From Lacibacter sp. H375 (GTDB lineage Bacteria > Bacteroidota > Bacteroidia > Chitinophagales > Chitinophagaceae), in NCBI RefSeq assembly GCF_037892425.1, contig NZ_JBBKTT010000001.1, forward strand, positions 2,790,001 to 2,854,000: 64,000 nt of DNA, written 5' to 3'. The translations under genes were made by a program, and so were the position numbers. The notes beneath the pieces were generated by a model, which searched no databases, was not told where the DNA came from, and saw only the letters and a program-made list of their open reading frames with translations. This document shows, piece after piece, positions 54,567 to 63,428 of this stretch (the stretch's first letter is position 1; the number at the start of each line of letters is the position of its first letter).

Positions 54567-55550
54567 ATGAAACACATTTCAATTTTAGTTCCGCTGGGGC
54601 ACACCAGTTTGCCAAACATTGATGGTACACATCAGATATTAAACGAAGTAAATAATATTCGTGTAGCAATGGGAGAGGAGCCATTGTTCAGGATTCAACT
54701 GGTTGGGTTAGAAAAAAATATTGAGCAACGTAATGGCCTGTACACGATCCAACCCGATGTATTGATCTCTGATGTGAAACAAACTAATATCATCATTATC
54801 CCAGCAATGCATGGCGATCTTCCAAAAGCAATGGAAAGTAATGCTGCATTCCTTCCATGGATGGTGGAGCAATATCATAAAGGGTCAGAAATAGTGAGCT
54901 TTTGTATTGGCTCTTTCTTTTTAGCAGCTACCGGTTTGCTCAAAGGAAAGAAATGTGCCACACATTGGATCGCCGCAAATGATTTCCGCAGAATGTTTCC
55001 TGATGTAGAACTGGTTGATGATCGCATCATGACAGAAGAAGATGGTTTGTACACCAGTGGTGGTGCCTATTCTTTTTTAAACCTGTTGGCTTATATTATT
55101 GAAAAACATGCAGGCCGTGAAATTGCAGTGCGTATTGCCAAAACATTTATGATCGATATTGATCGTGAAAGTCAAAGTCCGTTCATTATTTTCAACGGAC
55201 AAAAAGCGCATGAAGATGAATCGATCAAAAAAGCACAGGAATATATTGAACGCAACTACCAGGATCGTATAACGGTAGATCACCTGGCGGATATGTTGGC
55301 GCTTGGAAGACGTAACCTTGAACGTCGTTTCAAAAAAGCAACAGCTAATACTGTTGTTGAATATATTCAACGGGTGAAAATAGAGGCAGCAAAGAAACAA
55401 TTGGAAAGCGGACGTAAGAATGTAAACGAGGTGATGTACGACACTGGTTATTCTGACGAAAAAGCATTCCGTACAGTATTTCGCAAGATCACGGGATTAT
55501 CGCCACTGGCGTATCGGAATAAGTATAACAAAGAGATGGTGGCGGTGTAG
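54567..55550 (+). CDS. GlxA family AraC-type regulator (DJ-1/PfpI domain)
   Basis: 327 residues. Residues 1-205 form a DJ-1/PfpI-like domain (ISILVPLGHTSLPNIDGTHQ, EIVSFCIGSFFLAATGLLKG with the elbow Cys). Residues 215-322 are an AraC/XylS double helix-turn-helix: ITVDHLADMLALGRRNLERR, ANTVVEYIQRVKIEAAKKQL and the closing VFRKITGLSPLAYRNKY. Transcription activator with an unknown ligand. It is divergent from the seven-gene operon and is its most likely regulator. Confidence 0.94.
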   Translation: MKHISILVPLGHTSLPNIDGTHQILNEVNNIRVAMGEEPLFRIQLVGLEKNIEQRNGLYTIQPDVLISDVKQTNIIIIPAMHGDLPKAMESNAAFLPWMVEQYHKGSEIVSFCIGSFFLAATGLLKGKKCATHWIAANDFRRMFPDVELVDDRIMTEEDGLYTSGGAYSFLNLLAYIIEKHAGREIAVRIAKTFMIDIDRESQSPFIIFNGQKAHEDESIKKAQEYIERNYQDRITVDHLADMLALGRRNLERRFKKATANTVVEYIQRVKIEAAKKQLESGRKNVNEVMYDTGYSDEKAFRTVFRKITGLSPLAYRNKYNKEMVAV

Positions 55551-55580
55551 ATTTTTATTTAACAGTTTAATTTACTCAAC

Positions 55581-55952
55581 ATGAATTCGGCAAAACCTGA
55601 AACAATTCAAGAATACATTGCTGCCTTTCCTGCTGCTACACAGAAAATATTAAAGGAAGTTCATAACTGTATTAAGAAAGCTGCTCCCCAGGCAGAGGAA
55701 ACAATTGGCTATGGCATTCCAACGTATAAACTTAATGGCAATCTTGTTCATTTCGGAGGGTACAAACAGCATGTTGGTTTTTATCCTGCACCCGCAGGTA
55801 TAAAGGCATTTGAAAAAGAATTATCTGCGTACAAAAGTTCAAAAGGGGCAGTCCAGTTTCCGCTTGGTGAACCAATGCCTTTAACACTCATTACAAAAAT
55901 TGTAAAGTTCAGGGTAAAACAAAATATGGAGAAACCTGTAAATAAAAAGTAA
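55581..55952 (+). CDS. DUF1801 (YdhG-type) protein
   Basis: 123 residues. Opening ETIQEYIAAFPAATQKILKE, then KAAPQAEETIGYGIPTYKLNG, HFGGYKQHVGFYPAP and AVQFPLGEPMPLTLITKIV are the YdhG/DUF1801 consensus. Some relatives were proposed as iron chaperones. It follows the GlxA-type regulator by 30 bases and is probably in its transcript; a second DUF1801 gene lies in the divergent operon. Confidence 0.9.
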   Translation: MNSAKPETIQEYIAAFPAATQKILKEVHNCIKKAAPQAEETIGYGIPTYKLNGNLVHFGGYKQHVGFYPAPAGIKAFEKELSAYKSSKGAVQFPLGEPMPLTLITKIVKFRVKQNMEKPVNKK

Positions 55953-56112
55953 GGATGAATTGGTTTGTGCAATTCTATTGCGATGTGTCCTCTGTTGCAG
56001 CTTAAACAGTAAAAATTGGTTCTTGATTTTTCCACATACATAATGAGTTGGTATAAAAATTGTTATTGAGATAGAGTGCTTCTATTTTCAATTCATTTAA
56101 AAATTGTCATGT

Positions 56113-56799
56113 ATGAAACCCGGATTCATTTGCATATTTGCTATTGCTTTGTTCTCAATGTTAGTGGGTTGTAAAAAAGAAAGTAATCAGTCGGGTGTAA
56201 ATATGAAAATAAAAACCACCGGAGGTTCAAGGGCAGGTGGAAGAATTTCATCAGGAGAAATAGCGGGACGCACTACAGGTAGTATAACATGGACGAGTGG
56301 TTTTGCATCGGTAAATGAAATTGAATTTGAAGCAGAAAAGGAAGGAGATGAAAATGAAACCGAATTCAAATCAAAAGCAGCACAGCGTATTGATTTATTT
56401 TCACCACTTGAATCTCTTGGTTTTATAAATGTGCCGCCAGGCATGTATGAAGAAGTAGAATTTGAAGTTCATCTTGCCGCAACAAGTGCTGCCCCTGCCC
56501 TTGAATTAAGAGGAACTTATAATGCAACACCCATTGTGTTTCGAATCAATGATTCCTTTGAAGTAGAGGCAGAGTTTGAAGATTTTTCGATTCCACCTAA
56601 TGCAGATATCAACGCTATTGTCAGTCTTAATCTTGATTTGCTTACAAGCGGAATTACTGATGCTGCTTTGAATGCGGCCACTTTAACAAATGGGGAGATT
56701 GTTATTTCTGCAAATTCAAATGTGGCATTGTATAATATCATACGAGCCAACTTTAATAAAATTGATGATGTTGAGGTAGATGATGACAATGATGATTAA
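56113..56799 (+). CDS. Hypothetical lipoprotein, acidic C-terminus
   Basis: 228 residues from ATG 56113; ATG 56104 also in frame. Lipobox leader AIALFSMLVGCKKESN (Cys about residue 20), a Gly/Arg/Ser-rich linker (GGSRAGGRISSGEIAGRT), then beta-rich sequence with GFINVPPGMYEEVEFEVHL, reminiscent of DUF4382-type carbohydrate-binding lipoproteins. It ends in an Asp-rich tail (DDVEVDDDNDD). Family call is tentative. Confidence 0.75.
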   Translation: MKPGFICIFAIALFSMLVGCKKESNQSGVNMKIKTTGGSRAGGRISSGEIAGRTTGSITWTSGFASVNEIEFEAEKEGDENETEFKSKAAQRIDLFSPLESLGFINVPPGMYEEVEFEVHLAATSAAPALELRGTYNATPIVFRINDSFEVEAEFEDFSIPPNADINAIVSLNLDLLTSGITDAALNAATLTNGEIVISANSNVALYNIIRANFNKIDDVEVDDDNDD

Positions 56800-56830
56800 C
56801 TTATTCAGGTCTCTTAAGTAAAATGTGAGT

Positions 56831-56858
56831 ATTCCCCGTTGTCCAGCGGGGAATTTTG
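56831..56858 (+). terminator. Intrinsic terminator of the lipoprotein gene
   Basis: ATTCCCCG/CGGGGAAT arms (56831-56838, 56847-56854) with an 8-nt loop, then TTTTGTTT. Confidence 0.87.
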
Positions 56859-56881
56859 TTTAAAAATTTGTTTTCAGAACT

Positions 56882-57415
56882 ATGATCAACGACAAGACAT
56901 ATACCGCAATGCCCAAACGATTCATATGGGCTGTTGATATGCTCGATTTGCAACCGTGGCACCGTGTGTTGGAAATTGGATGTGGTGTTGGGTTGATGGC
57001 GGAAGTGATCTGCAACAAACTACAAGATGGAAAACTGGTTGCCATCGATAAATCTTCTTTCATGATCGAAAAAGCAAAGCTGAGAAATAAATCATTTATT
57101 GCAGGTGGAGTTGCCTCATTCGTAACTGCAGATTTCCTGAAAGCAGATCTGCAACGGTCAACATTCGATGTAATCACTGCTTTCAATCTTAATTTTTTCC
57201 GGAAAGATCCTGCTAAAGTATTGCAACGGGTGAAACAGTTTTTAAAACCTGGTGGTAAGCTGTTTATCTTTTTCCAGGATCCGTATGAAATAACCATCAG
57301 TGCAGCAGATCTTATAGCTGAAAAATTATCAGCCCATGGATTTACTGTGCTCGATACGAAACTAAAAGAACTTTCTCCAACATCAGCAATTTGTGTTGTA
57401 GCAGTGCCGGTATGA
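56882..57415 (+). CDS. Class I SAM-dependent methyltransferase
   Basis: 177 residues. Rossmann-like methyltransferase: motif I VLEIGCGVGLMAEVICNKL, acidic strand-2 end LVAIDKSSFMIEKAK, motif II-like FDVITAFNLNFFRKD and LQRVKQFLKPGGKLFIFFQD. Soluble; methyl acceptor unknown. Single gene, convergent with the OmpA-family gene with only 10 bases between stops. Confidence 0.9.
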   Translation: MINDKTYTAMPKRFIWAVDMLDLQPWHRVLEIGCGVGLMAEVICNKLQDGKLVAIDKSSFMIEKAKLRNKSFIAGGVASFVTADFLKADLQRSTFDVITAFNLNFFRKDPAKVLQRVKQFLKPGGKLFIFFQDPYEITISAADLIAEKLSAHGFTVLDTKLKELSPTSAICVVAVPV

Positions 57416-57425
57416 TCGTGTAAGT

Positions 57426-59042
57426 TTAGTTTGATAATATTTTAAATTCTACTCTTCGGTTAAGCTGTCTTCCTTCATCTGTATCATTTGTTGCCACAGG
57501 TACTGTTTCGCCATAACCTTTAAAGCTCACCCGTTCAGGCGCAATACCCTTCGATAAAATATATTGCATCGCCGAGTTTGCACGGTTATGACTGAGTTTA
57601 ATATTGTATTCATCAGAACCCTTGGCGTCAGTATGTGCTCCCAATTCAATGCTGATCGCCGGGTTATCATTAAGCATTTTCACCACACGGTTCAACTCGA
57701 TAAAAGAAACAGGGCGGAGATCCCATTTATCAAAATCGAAGAACACATTGTTCAACCGAACGATCTGTCCGATCTCGATGGGAACAAGATAAAGGTCTTT
57801 GTGAATTTCTTTATAACCTGCACGGATCAATGAGTCAAGATTAAGGTTTTCTGATTGTGCAAAGAAATGATCGGCAGATGCACGGATAAGATAATTTTTA
57901 TCATATGGCAATACGATCTGGAATGCACCATCACCGGGACTTGATAACCCATTACCTGCAATTACACCATCGGGTAATGTTTCATACACAAGACTTGCAC
58001 TCAACGGTTGTTTTGTTTTTGCATTATACACATTGCCGCTTACCAACACAACGGGATCAGGTTTTTCGATCTCCAATAATTTCACTCTTACGATATCACT
58101 TTTACCCAGCGATTGAAAACTGCTTGTGAGATAAGCATATTCACCACCGGCATCTAAAGTAAAGAACGCATCAAAGTTAGCCGTGTTGATTGGTTCCCCG
58201 AGATTTACAGGCTCACTCCACTTTAACCATGTATCATCTAATCGTTTTGTTTTCCAGATATCCTGGTCGCCAATACCGCCGGGCCGGTCGCTGCTGAAAT
58301 AAAGTGTAACAGCATCCGATGCGAGGTAAGGCGTCATTTGATTATAACCTGGCAGATTTATTTTTTTGCCGATACTTTTTGGTTCGCTCCATGTGCCATC
58401 TTCTTGAAGGAAACATGCATAAATTTTATTGATGCGGCTTTTGCTTTCTTCACTCATGTAGAGTAGCAACACCTGTCCATCACTAGACATACTTGCACCC
58501 GATTGAAACCCACGATCATACTTGTGATAGTTTTTTATTTTGAGCATATTGGGTTTGCTCCATCGTCCGTCTTTCTGCACTTCGCTCATGCTTACACCAT
58601 TGCCGTAATAATCACCATCAACAAATGCATTGCGAAGAAGAATCCTGTTTTTATCAGGCGATATCCAATACACCGCATTGTAATGTGCAGTGTTAAAGGG
58701 AGGTCCTAAATGAATAGCATCCGTCCATTTGCCTGTTGCAGTATCACGGATCGAATACCAGATATCCTGCGAGTTGCGCACTTCATGTGCATGATTGTTT
58801 TCAGGATGACTTTCACAAATGAAAAATAAAAGATTTCCATCAGCAGAAATAGTAGGACGTAACTCAGGTAATTCAGAATTTACACGAAAGCCGAGATTCT
58901 CAATTTTAATGATGGTTGTTTCCGTGATGATCTTTTCTTTTTGCTCGATCATTTTGCCAACAGTATCAACAAGCGGCTGGGTAAAGCCAATAGAAACAAA
59001 AATGAAACAAAGAAGAGCGGATACAGATCGTTTCACGGGCAA
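57426..59042 (-). CDS. OmpA-family protein with PD40 propeller
   Basis: 538 residues with a signal peptide (VSALLCFIFVSIGFTQ). Residues 55-320 hold WD40-like PD40 repeats (GFRVNSELPELRPTISADGN, YFSSDRPGGIGDQDIWK, EPINTANFDAFFTLDAGG). A carboxypeptidase-regulatory-like domain follows (VSGNVYNAKTKQPLSASLVY, about 335-410). The C-terminal OmpA domain (FDFDKWDLRPVSFIELNRVV, ELGAHTDAKGSDEYN, RVSFKGYGETVP) binds peptidoglycan. The architecture is shared with PorE-type components near type IX secretion, but role here is not established. Confidence 0.92.
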   Translation of the reverse strand: MPVKRSVSALLCFIFVSIGFTQPLVDTVGKMIEQKEKIITETTIIKIENLGFRVNSELPELRPTISADGNLLFFICESHPENNHAHEVRNSQDIWYSIRDTATGKWTDAIHLGPPFNTAHYNAVYWISPDKNRILLRNAFVDGDYYGNGVSMSEVQKDGRWSKPNMLKIKNYHKYDRGFQSGASMSSDGQVLLLYMSEESKSRINKIYACFLQEDGTWSEPKSIGKKINLPGYNQMTPYLASDAVTLYFSSDRPGGIGDQDIWKTKRLDDTWLKWSEPVNLGEPINTANFDAFFTLDAGGEYAYLTSSFQSLGKSDIVRVKLLEIEKPDPVVLVSGNVYNAKTKQPLSASLVYETLPDGVIAGNGLSSPGDGAFQIVLPYDKNYLIRASADHFFAQSENLNLDSLIRAGYKEIHKDLYLVPIEIGQIVRLNNVFFDFDKWDLRPVSFIELNRVVKMLNDNPAISIELGAHTDAKGSDEYNIKLSHNRANSAMQYILSKGIAPERVSFKGYGETVPVATNDTDEGRQLNRRVEFKILSN

Positions 59043-59204
59043 GGGATTTGTTGCTAAACTACAGCAAACCCATCAGGTAAAGAATAGTAGAATAACGATT
59101 TGGGTATAGTAGATTATGAAATTTGTTGATAACAGAGAAGGCCTTTTATTGCGGGTGTGGGTTTAGGGCCTGGCGATGGTGGGCAATAGAATTATGTCAG
59201 CCAG

Positions 59205-59284
59205 TCCTAACACAAAAGCTAAATTGCTATACTGAACCTGAGCCTATGTTCGTCAGCCCCACGATTGCCAAACCCTTGTTGGCG
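59205..59284 (-). repeat. attC-like site A
   Basis: Read on the minus strand downstream of the NTF2-like gene: CGCCAAC (59284-59278) to GTTAGGA (59211-59205), 80 bases. The first box is a loose match to RYYYAAC, the second matches GTTRRRY at six of seven. Same direction as sites B and C. Confidence 0.4.
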
Positions 59285-59319
59285 TAGTGCTTAATCAAGC
59301 AATTCCTTCGGGTCTATTT

Positions 59320-59685
59320 TTATTTTGCGTCCAAAAATAAATACAATGATTTAATTAAATCGTTTTCTGTAATGGCTATATCGATTCCCGTTGCAACTGG
59401 TGTGGCTCCCTTTGGTCCAAGGTTCCAGGAAATAATTTGTGTTGTATGATTTATTTGCGATGGTTTGTTTAGTTCAAACTGAAATTCAATTGGCCATTCA
59501 CTCTGCAATTTTGAAATAAGTTCATTTATTGCCTGATGTCCAACGATTGCATTTCCCGCATTGCTCTCATAAAACTGAATGTCTGGAGCATAAGTTTTCT
59601 TCATTGTTTCCAAACGCTTGTCCGAATCTCGATCGTTCCAAATTTCCAGTAAACTGTCCTCTAATAATTTCGCTGTTGTCGCCAT
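59320..59685 (-). CDS. NTF2-like (SnoaL-type) protein
   Basis: 121 residues. NTF2/SnoaL-like fold: LLEDSLLEIWNDRDSDKRLE, YAPDIQFYESNAGNAIVGHQ and ITENDLIKSLYLFLDAK. Small cone-shaped proteins of this class are isomerases or binding proteins; no catalytic residue can be assigned. It is AT-rich and forms a single-gene cassette between attC-like sites A and B. Confidence 0.87.
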   Translation of the reverse strand: MATTAKLLEDSLLEIWNDRDSDKRLETMKKTYAPDIQFYESNAGNAIVGHQAINELISKLQSEWPIEFQFELNKPSQINHTTQIISWNLGPKGATPVATGIDIAITENDLIKSLYLFLDAK

Positions 59686-59773
59686 TTTTTTTTGCTTAAA
59701 TTACTTATTTGCTTTCAATATTTAGTTTATACTCACTCTGAATTCGGTCTTGGCTGTGTTGCCACTGCATTAC

Positions 59774-59904
59774 CGCTAACGCTTTGGGGATTTCTTTAGG
59801 GCGGGTTTCGGAGCTCAAAACTGTGCGCCAGCACTGAATTTGAATTGAAGCCCCAAGCTCCAAGTTTGCATGTCACCCCGCCTGACGAAAAACCGGTGTT
59901 AGGC
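59774..59904 (-). repeat. attC-like site B
   Basis: 131-base imperfect fold-back. Minus strand from GCCTAAC (59904-59898, perfect RYYYAAC) to GTTAGCG (59780-59774). Nested complementary pairs lie inside: GGGCGGG with CCCGCC and GGAGCT with AGCTCC. The end continues as GTTAGCGGTAATG, repeated at site C. It follows the DoxX-like gene and its terminator, as an attC follows a cassette gene. Confidence 0.5.
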
Positions 59905-59935
59905 GTATATTCTTATTTTTCACCGTCCTAAATTA

Positions 59936-59966
59936 TAAAAAGTCGGAACATAATATGTCCCGACTT
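59936..59966 (-). terminator. Intrinsic terminator of the Crp-YCII-DoxX cassette
   Basis: Minus-strand AAGTCGG/CCGACTT arms (59960-59966, 59940-59946) with further ACAT/ATGT pairing inside, then TTTTTA. It lies 23 bases after the stop at 59989, before attC-like site B. Confidence 0.87.
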
Positions 59967-59988
59967 GAAAAATTAGATTGCGAATTGC

Positions 59989-60405
59989 TTATCCGATTAC
60001 TCTGTTGTCTTTAGCTACAAACTTTGCGAAGGCCAACAATGCACCTGTCACCATTATGTTTCTAAAAAAGTTTATCATTTCCAATTCCTTTTCTCTCATT
60101 AAGTCAGTGGTCATATTTTCTGTTCCTAATTCGTCTCCCATTGCTCTTGGCAAATGTACCAATACAGCCATTAAGATTGCATACAATGCCATGAATGAAT
60201 AGGCTAACTTATCATATTTTCCTATTAATGCACTAACTATGAAAAGCAGGATACAAACCAAAGTAAAGTAATTCCAAAAGTATGGGAACGGCATATAATC
60301 TGGAACCAGTGAAGCCCCAACTTCTGGTTTGCCCAAATGCAAGCCCACATAAAGCAAAAACGAAAGCGGAAAAATATATTTTCCAAGAGTTAAAATTTTA
60401 TCCAT
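59989..60405 (-). CDS. DoxX-like membrane protein
   Basis: 138 residues, four membrane helices (ILTLGKYIFPLSFLLYVGLH, FTLVCILLFIVSALIG, LAYSFMALYAILMAVLVHLP, NIMVTGALLAFAKFVAK). DoxX-like layout, with the helix-3/loop HLPRAMG. No activity assigned. Last gene of a three-gene set (Crp-type regulator, YCII-like, DoxX-like) between attC-like sites C and B. Confidence 0.85.
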   Translation of the reverse strand: MDKILTLGKYIFPLSFLLYVGLHLGKPEVGASLVPDYMPFPYFWNYFTLVCILLFIVSALIGKYDKLAYSFMALYAILMAVLVHLPRAMGDELGTENMTTDLMREKELEMINFFRNIMVTGALLAFAKFVAKDNRVIG

Positions 60406-60416
60406 TGTTGTAAGTG

Positions 60417-60770
60417 TTAGTTTGTTGGAAAAGGAATGAGTGGCCTGATTTCAACCGAACTGTTTGGATATTTTAAAATAGGGCAAGTCTTGCTCCATTC
60501 TTGCACTTCTTCCAAATTGTCTGATTTGCAAATAAGAAATCCTGAAACTAAAACACTGTCTGTTTCTTTGTGAGGTCCAACAGTAATTTCATTATTGCTT
60601 ACTATTGTTGCGTCATAGCGAATGGGTGCGGTATGAACTAATTTGCCTTGCATTGCAATATTGCCAATCCACGATTGCCACTTAGGCATATCTTCAGCCA
60701 TATCTTGTGATGTTGCGAAGTAGCCATTTTCGGCACTTGCGTTGCGAAATAATAATAAATACTCTGTCAT
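60417..60770 (-). CDS. YCII-related protein
   Basis: 117 residues. YCII-type ferredoxin-like fold: EYLLLFRNASAENGYF at the start and SVLVSGFLICKSDNLEEVQE with ILKYPNSSVEIRPL at the end, similar to PhzB/DGPF-like YCII proteins. No catalytic assignment. Eleven bases upstream of the DoxX-like gene. Confidence 0.88.
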   Translation of the reverse strand: MTEYLLLFRNASAENGYFATSQDMAEDMPKWQSWIGNIAMQGKLVHTAPIRYDATIVSNNEITVGPHKETDSVLVSGFLICKSDNLEEVQEWSKTCPILKYPNSSVEIRPLIPFPTN

Positions 60771-60850
60771 TGTTTTGAAATTTGAATTGTGAATGATGAG
60801 GTAAAATTCAACAATTAAATTTCCGTGAATGATGACAAAAGTCTACAATT

Positions 60851-61420
60851 TCAAAGCTGTGCTTTTAGTCGGCTAAAGACATCTTTATTGATGCCCAAGT
60901 AAGACGCTATAAGTTTACTTGATAGTCTTGTCATAAGAGTTGGTCGGTATTCCATTAACCACTTAATTCTGTCCAAAGCAGATAGGGCAACGAATGTGTT
61001 TATGCGATAAACGGAATTGGCGTAGGAAGCTTCAAGAATTTGTTTATACACTTTGTCAAACTGTGGAACTGTTTCCATCATTGTTTGAAATGATTCTCTG
61101 TCGATGAAAAAAAGGTCACACGGCTCAACAGTCCTAATATTTTCAGTCGCAGGTTTGCCACTCCCAAAACTTAAAAGTTCTGAACACCAATTATCTTCAA
61201 TTACAATGTCACGTGTTGTTTCATTAAAGTCTTTGTCGTAAACATAGACTTGTAAACAGCCTTTGGCTACGAAGTAAACGTATTTACAAATGTCGCCTTG
61301 CTGTAAAAGCTGTTCGTTTCGTTTAGTCGTAATAAGCTTAAAATTAAAAAGAACCTTATCCAAATTATCAAGGTCATTTCCGAGTCGTGTAGTTATATGA
61401 TTGCGTAAAATTTCTATCAT
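60851..61420 (-). CDS. Crp/Fnr family regulator
   Basis: 189 residues. Cyclic-nucleotide-binding-like domain (LLQQGDICKYVYFVAKGCLQ, DNWCSELLSFGSGKPA) and a C-terminal helix-turn-helix (LSSKLIASYLGINKDVFSRL) in the short Bacteroidota form. The classic cAMP residues are not evident, so the ligand is unknown. It probably regulates the YCII and DoxX-like genes that follow. Confidence 0.9.
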   Translation of the reverse strand: MIEILRNHITTRLGNDLDNLDKVLFNFKLITTKRNEQLLQQGDICKYVYFVAKGCLQVYVYDKDFNETTRDIVIEDNWCSELLSFGSGKPATENIRTVEPCDLFFIDRESFQTMMETVPQFDKVYKQILEASYANSVYRINTFVALSALDRIKWLMEYRPTLMTRLSSKLIASYLGINKDVFSRLKAQL

Positions 61421-61464
61421 TTATTCACCGTCGTTGATGTTTGTAGGGTCGCTTGTATCATTAC

Positions 61465-61537
61465 CGCTAACACAAATATATAGGATATTAGATGTGCTGT
61501 GTTTAAAATTTAGAAATTGAAAGCCAGACATTTAGCG
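61465..61537 (-). repeat. attC-like site C
   Basis: 73 bases, minus strand from a CGCTAA box (61537-61532) to GTTAGCG (61471-61465), mutually complementary ends. The exit sequence GTTAGCGGTAATG is the same 13-mer as at site B. It sits upstream of the Crp-type gene, at the expected left edge of the cassette. Confidence 0.45.
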
Positions 61538-61654
61538 TTCTGCTTTTTGTAATTTTGTTAAGACAATCCGATTTGAAAATAAACGTCTGCTACATTCATT
61601 AAATCGTTTAATGGACTTAATGTATTTGCCAATTTCTTTTTTTACATTTTCCTC

Positions 61655-63316
61655 TTACATCTCCTGCAAATACTTTCTCACAAAACGAATAGCCATCGAG
61701 CCTTCACCTACAGCAGCTGAGATTCCTGTCATGGCACCAAAGCGTACATCACCTGAAGCAAAAATACCCGGTACACTTGTTTCAGAAAGAAAAGGTTCAC
61801 GGTCTAATTTCCATAAGGAAGCAAATGATTTGTCTTTCATTAATTCACTGCCGCTGAGAATAAATCCTTTTTCATCTTTTAATACAAGGTCATCTAACCA
61901 ACCCGTGCCGGGTCTTGTGCCGATATAAATGAACAATGCTTTTGCAGGAACAGTTTTCTCTTCGCCTGTAACAGCGTCTTTTAGTGTAATGGTTTCAAGA
62001 ATGGTTGAGCCCGTACATGCAATTACGTCTGTATGCGGAATCACATGAATGTTCGGCGTGTTGCTGACATTTTCTACTAAATAATTTGCAGCCACCTGCG
62101 ACAGTTTATCTTTCCGGATAAGAATGTTTACTTCTTTGGCGAACTTGCTCATATACATAGCTGCCTGGCAAGCTGAGTTGCCACCACCAACAATATAAAT
62201 ACTTTCATTACGGCATGCTTGTGCTTCAACTGCTGCTGCGCCATAATACACACCTGCACCTGTAAACGAATCCAATCCTTCCACTTCTAATTTTTTATAA
62301 GCCACACCTGTTGCAATGACGATTGCTTTACTATGTATCTGTGAACCATCCATCAACTCTGTGATCTTATAACCATCTTTTATCGTGATGGCTTTTACTT
62401 CCTGCGGTGTAAGAATTTCTGTTCCAAAACGAAGTGTTTGTGTAATGGCTCTTCTGCTTAACTCTGCTCCGGATAAACCTGTTGGAAAACCTAGATAATT
62501 TTCAATACGTGCACTGCTGCTTGCTTGTCCACCGGGATTACTACGTTCGATCAGCAATGTTTTTAATCCTTCGCATGAACCATACACGGATGCTGCAAGT
62601 CCTGCAGGTCCTGCACCAATGATGAGTACATCATACATTTCTTTGGTTGCTTTTTGTTGCAGGCCAACACGCTCAGCAAGTACAGGTAGAGTGGGGTCTG
62701 AAATGAATGATCCATCTTTTAAGATCACCAATGGCAGATCTGATCTTGACGCATTGGCACTGATCAGATATTTTTCTGCTTCTTCATCACTCTCCACATC
62801 CATCCAGATATAAGGAACCAAATTGCCGGAAAGAAATTCTTTGAGTTGATGACTTTTGGGCGACCATTGAAAACCGATGATCCTTGTTGCTTCATGATCG
62901 GGCTTGTATAACGCCTGCCATTCATCTAACAGATCATTTACTACAGGAAATAATTTTTCTTCAGGAGGATGCCAGGGCTTTAATAAATAGTAATCAAGCT
63001 TTACATTGTTGATAGCACGAATAGCTGCTTCAATATCGGAATAAGCAGTAAGCAATACTTTCTTCGCTTCAGGAAAAACTTCATTGGCCAATTCAAGAAA
63101 AGCAATGCCTTCCATTTCAGGCATACGTTGATCGGAAATAAATAAAGCAACTACTTCGTTTTTCAACTTCAACTCTTTGATGAGCTCCAATGCTTCCGTT
63201 GCTGATTCGGTTGCTGCAATTTTATAATCATCACGGTATTGATTCCGGATATCACGCTGAATAGCACGAAGCACCTGTACATCGTCGTCAATTAAAATGA
63301 TATAAGGAAGTTTCAT
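61655..63316 (-). CDS. Receiver / glutaredoxin-like / TrxR-like flavoprotein fusion
   Basis: 553 residues from ATG 63316. Residues 1-130: a complete receiver (YIILIDDD, D62 in LFISDQRMPEMEG, TAYSD, LLKPW). Residues 150-225: a thioredoxin/glutaredoxin-like domain in which the site is WSPKSH, without cysteine. Residues 235-553: a TrxR-like flavoprotein (VLIIGAGPAGLAASVYG, IYIVGGGNSACQAAMYMSKF, GIFASGDVRFGAMTGIS). The usual CxxC is absent: YYGAAAVEAQAC stands in that place. Acts with the kinase upstream; output is unknown. Confidence 0.92.
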   Translation of the reverse strand: MKLPYIILIDDDVQVLRAIQRDIRNQYRDDYKIAATESATEALELIKELKLKNEVVALFISDQRMPEMEGIAFLELANEVFPEAKKVLLTAYSDIEAAIRAINNVKLDYYLLKPWHPPEEKLFPVVNDLLDEWQALYKPDHEATRIIGFQWSPKSHQLKEFLSGNLVPYIWMDVESDEEAEKYLISANASRSDLPLVILKDGSFISDPTLPVLAERVGLQQKATKEMYDVLIIGAGPAGLAASVYGSCEGLKTLLIERSNPGGQASSSARIENYLGFPTGLSGAELSRRAITQTLRFGTEILTPQEVKAITIKDGYKITELMDGSQIHSKAIVIATGVAYKKLEVEGLDSFTGAGVYYGAAAVEAQACRNESIYIVGGGNSACQAAMYMSKFAKEVNILIRKDKLSQVAANYLVENVSNTPNIHVIPHTDVIACTGSTILETITLKDAVTGEEKTVPAKALFIYIGTRPGTGWLDDLVLKDEKGFILSGSELMKDKSFASLWKLDREPFLSETSVPGIFASGDVRFGAMTGISAAVGEGSMAIRFVRKYLQEM

Positions 63317-63428
63317 GTGTTTCTTTTTTGTTTGATTTTTGGCCACATGTTATTCGCCATAAAAATTAACATCGCTGTATGTTATAAATTGCTCGTTAAT
63401 TTTTATGGCTCATTTCATCTGTTTTGGT

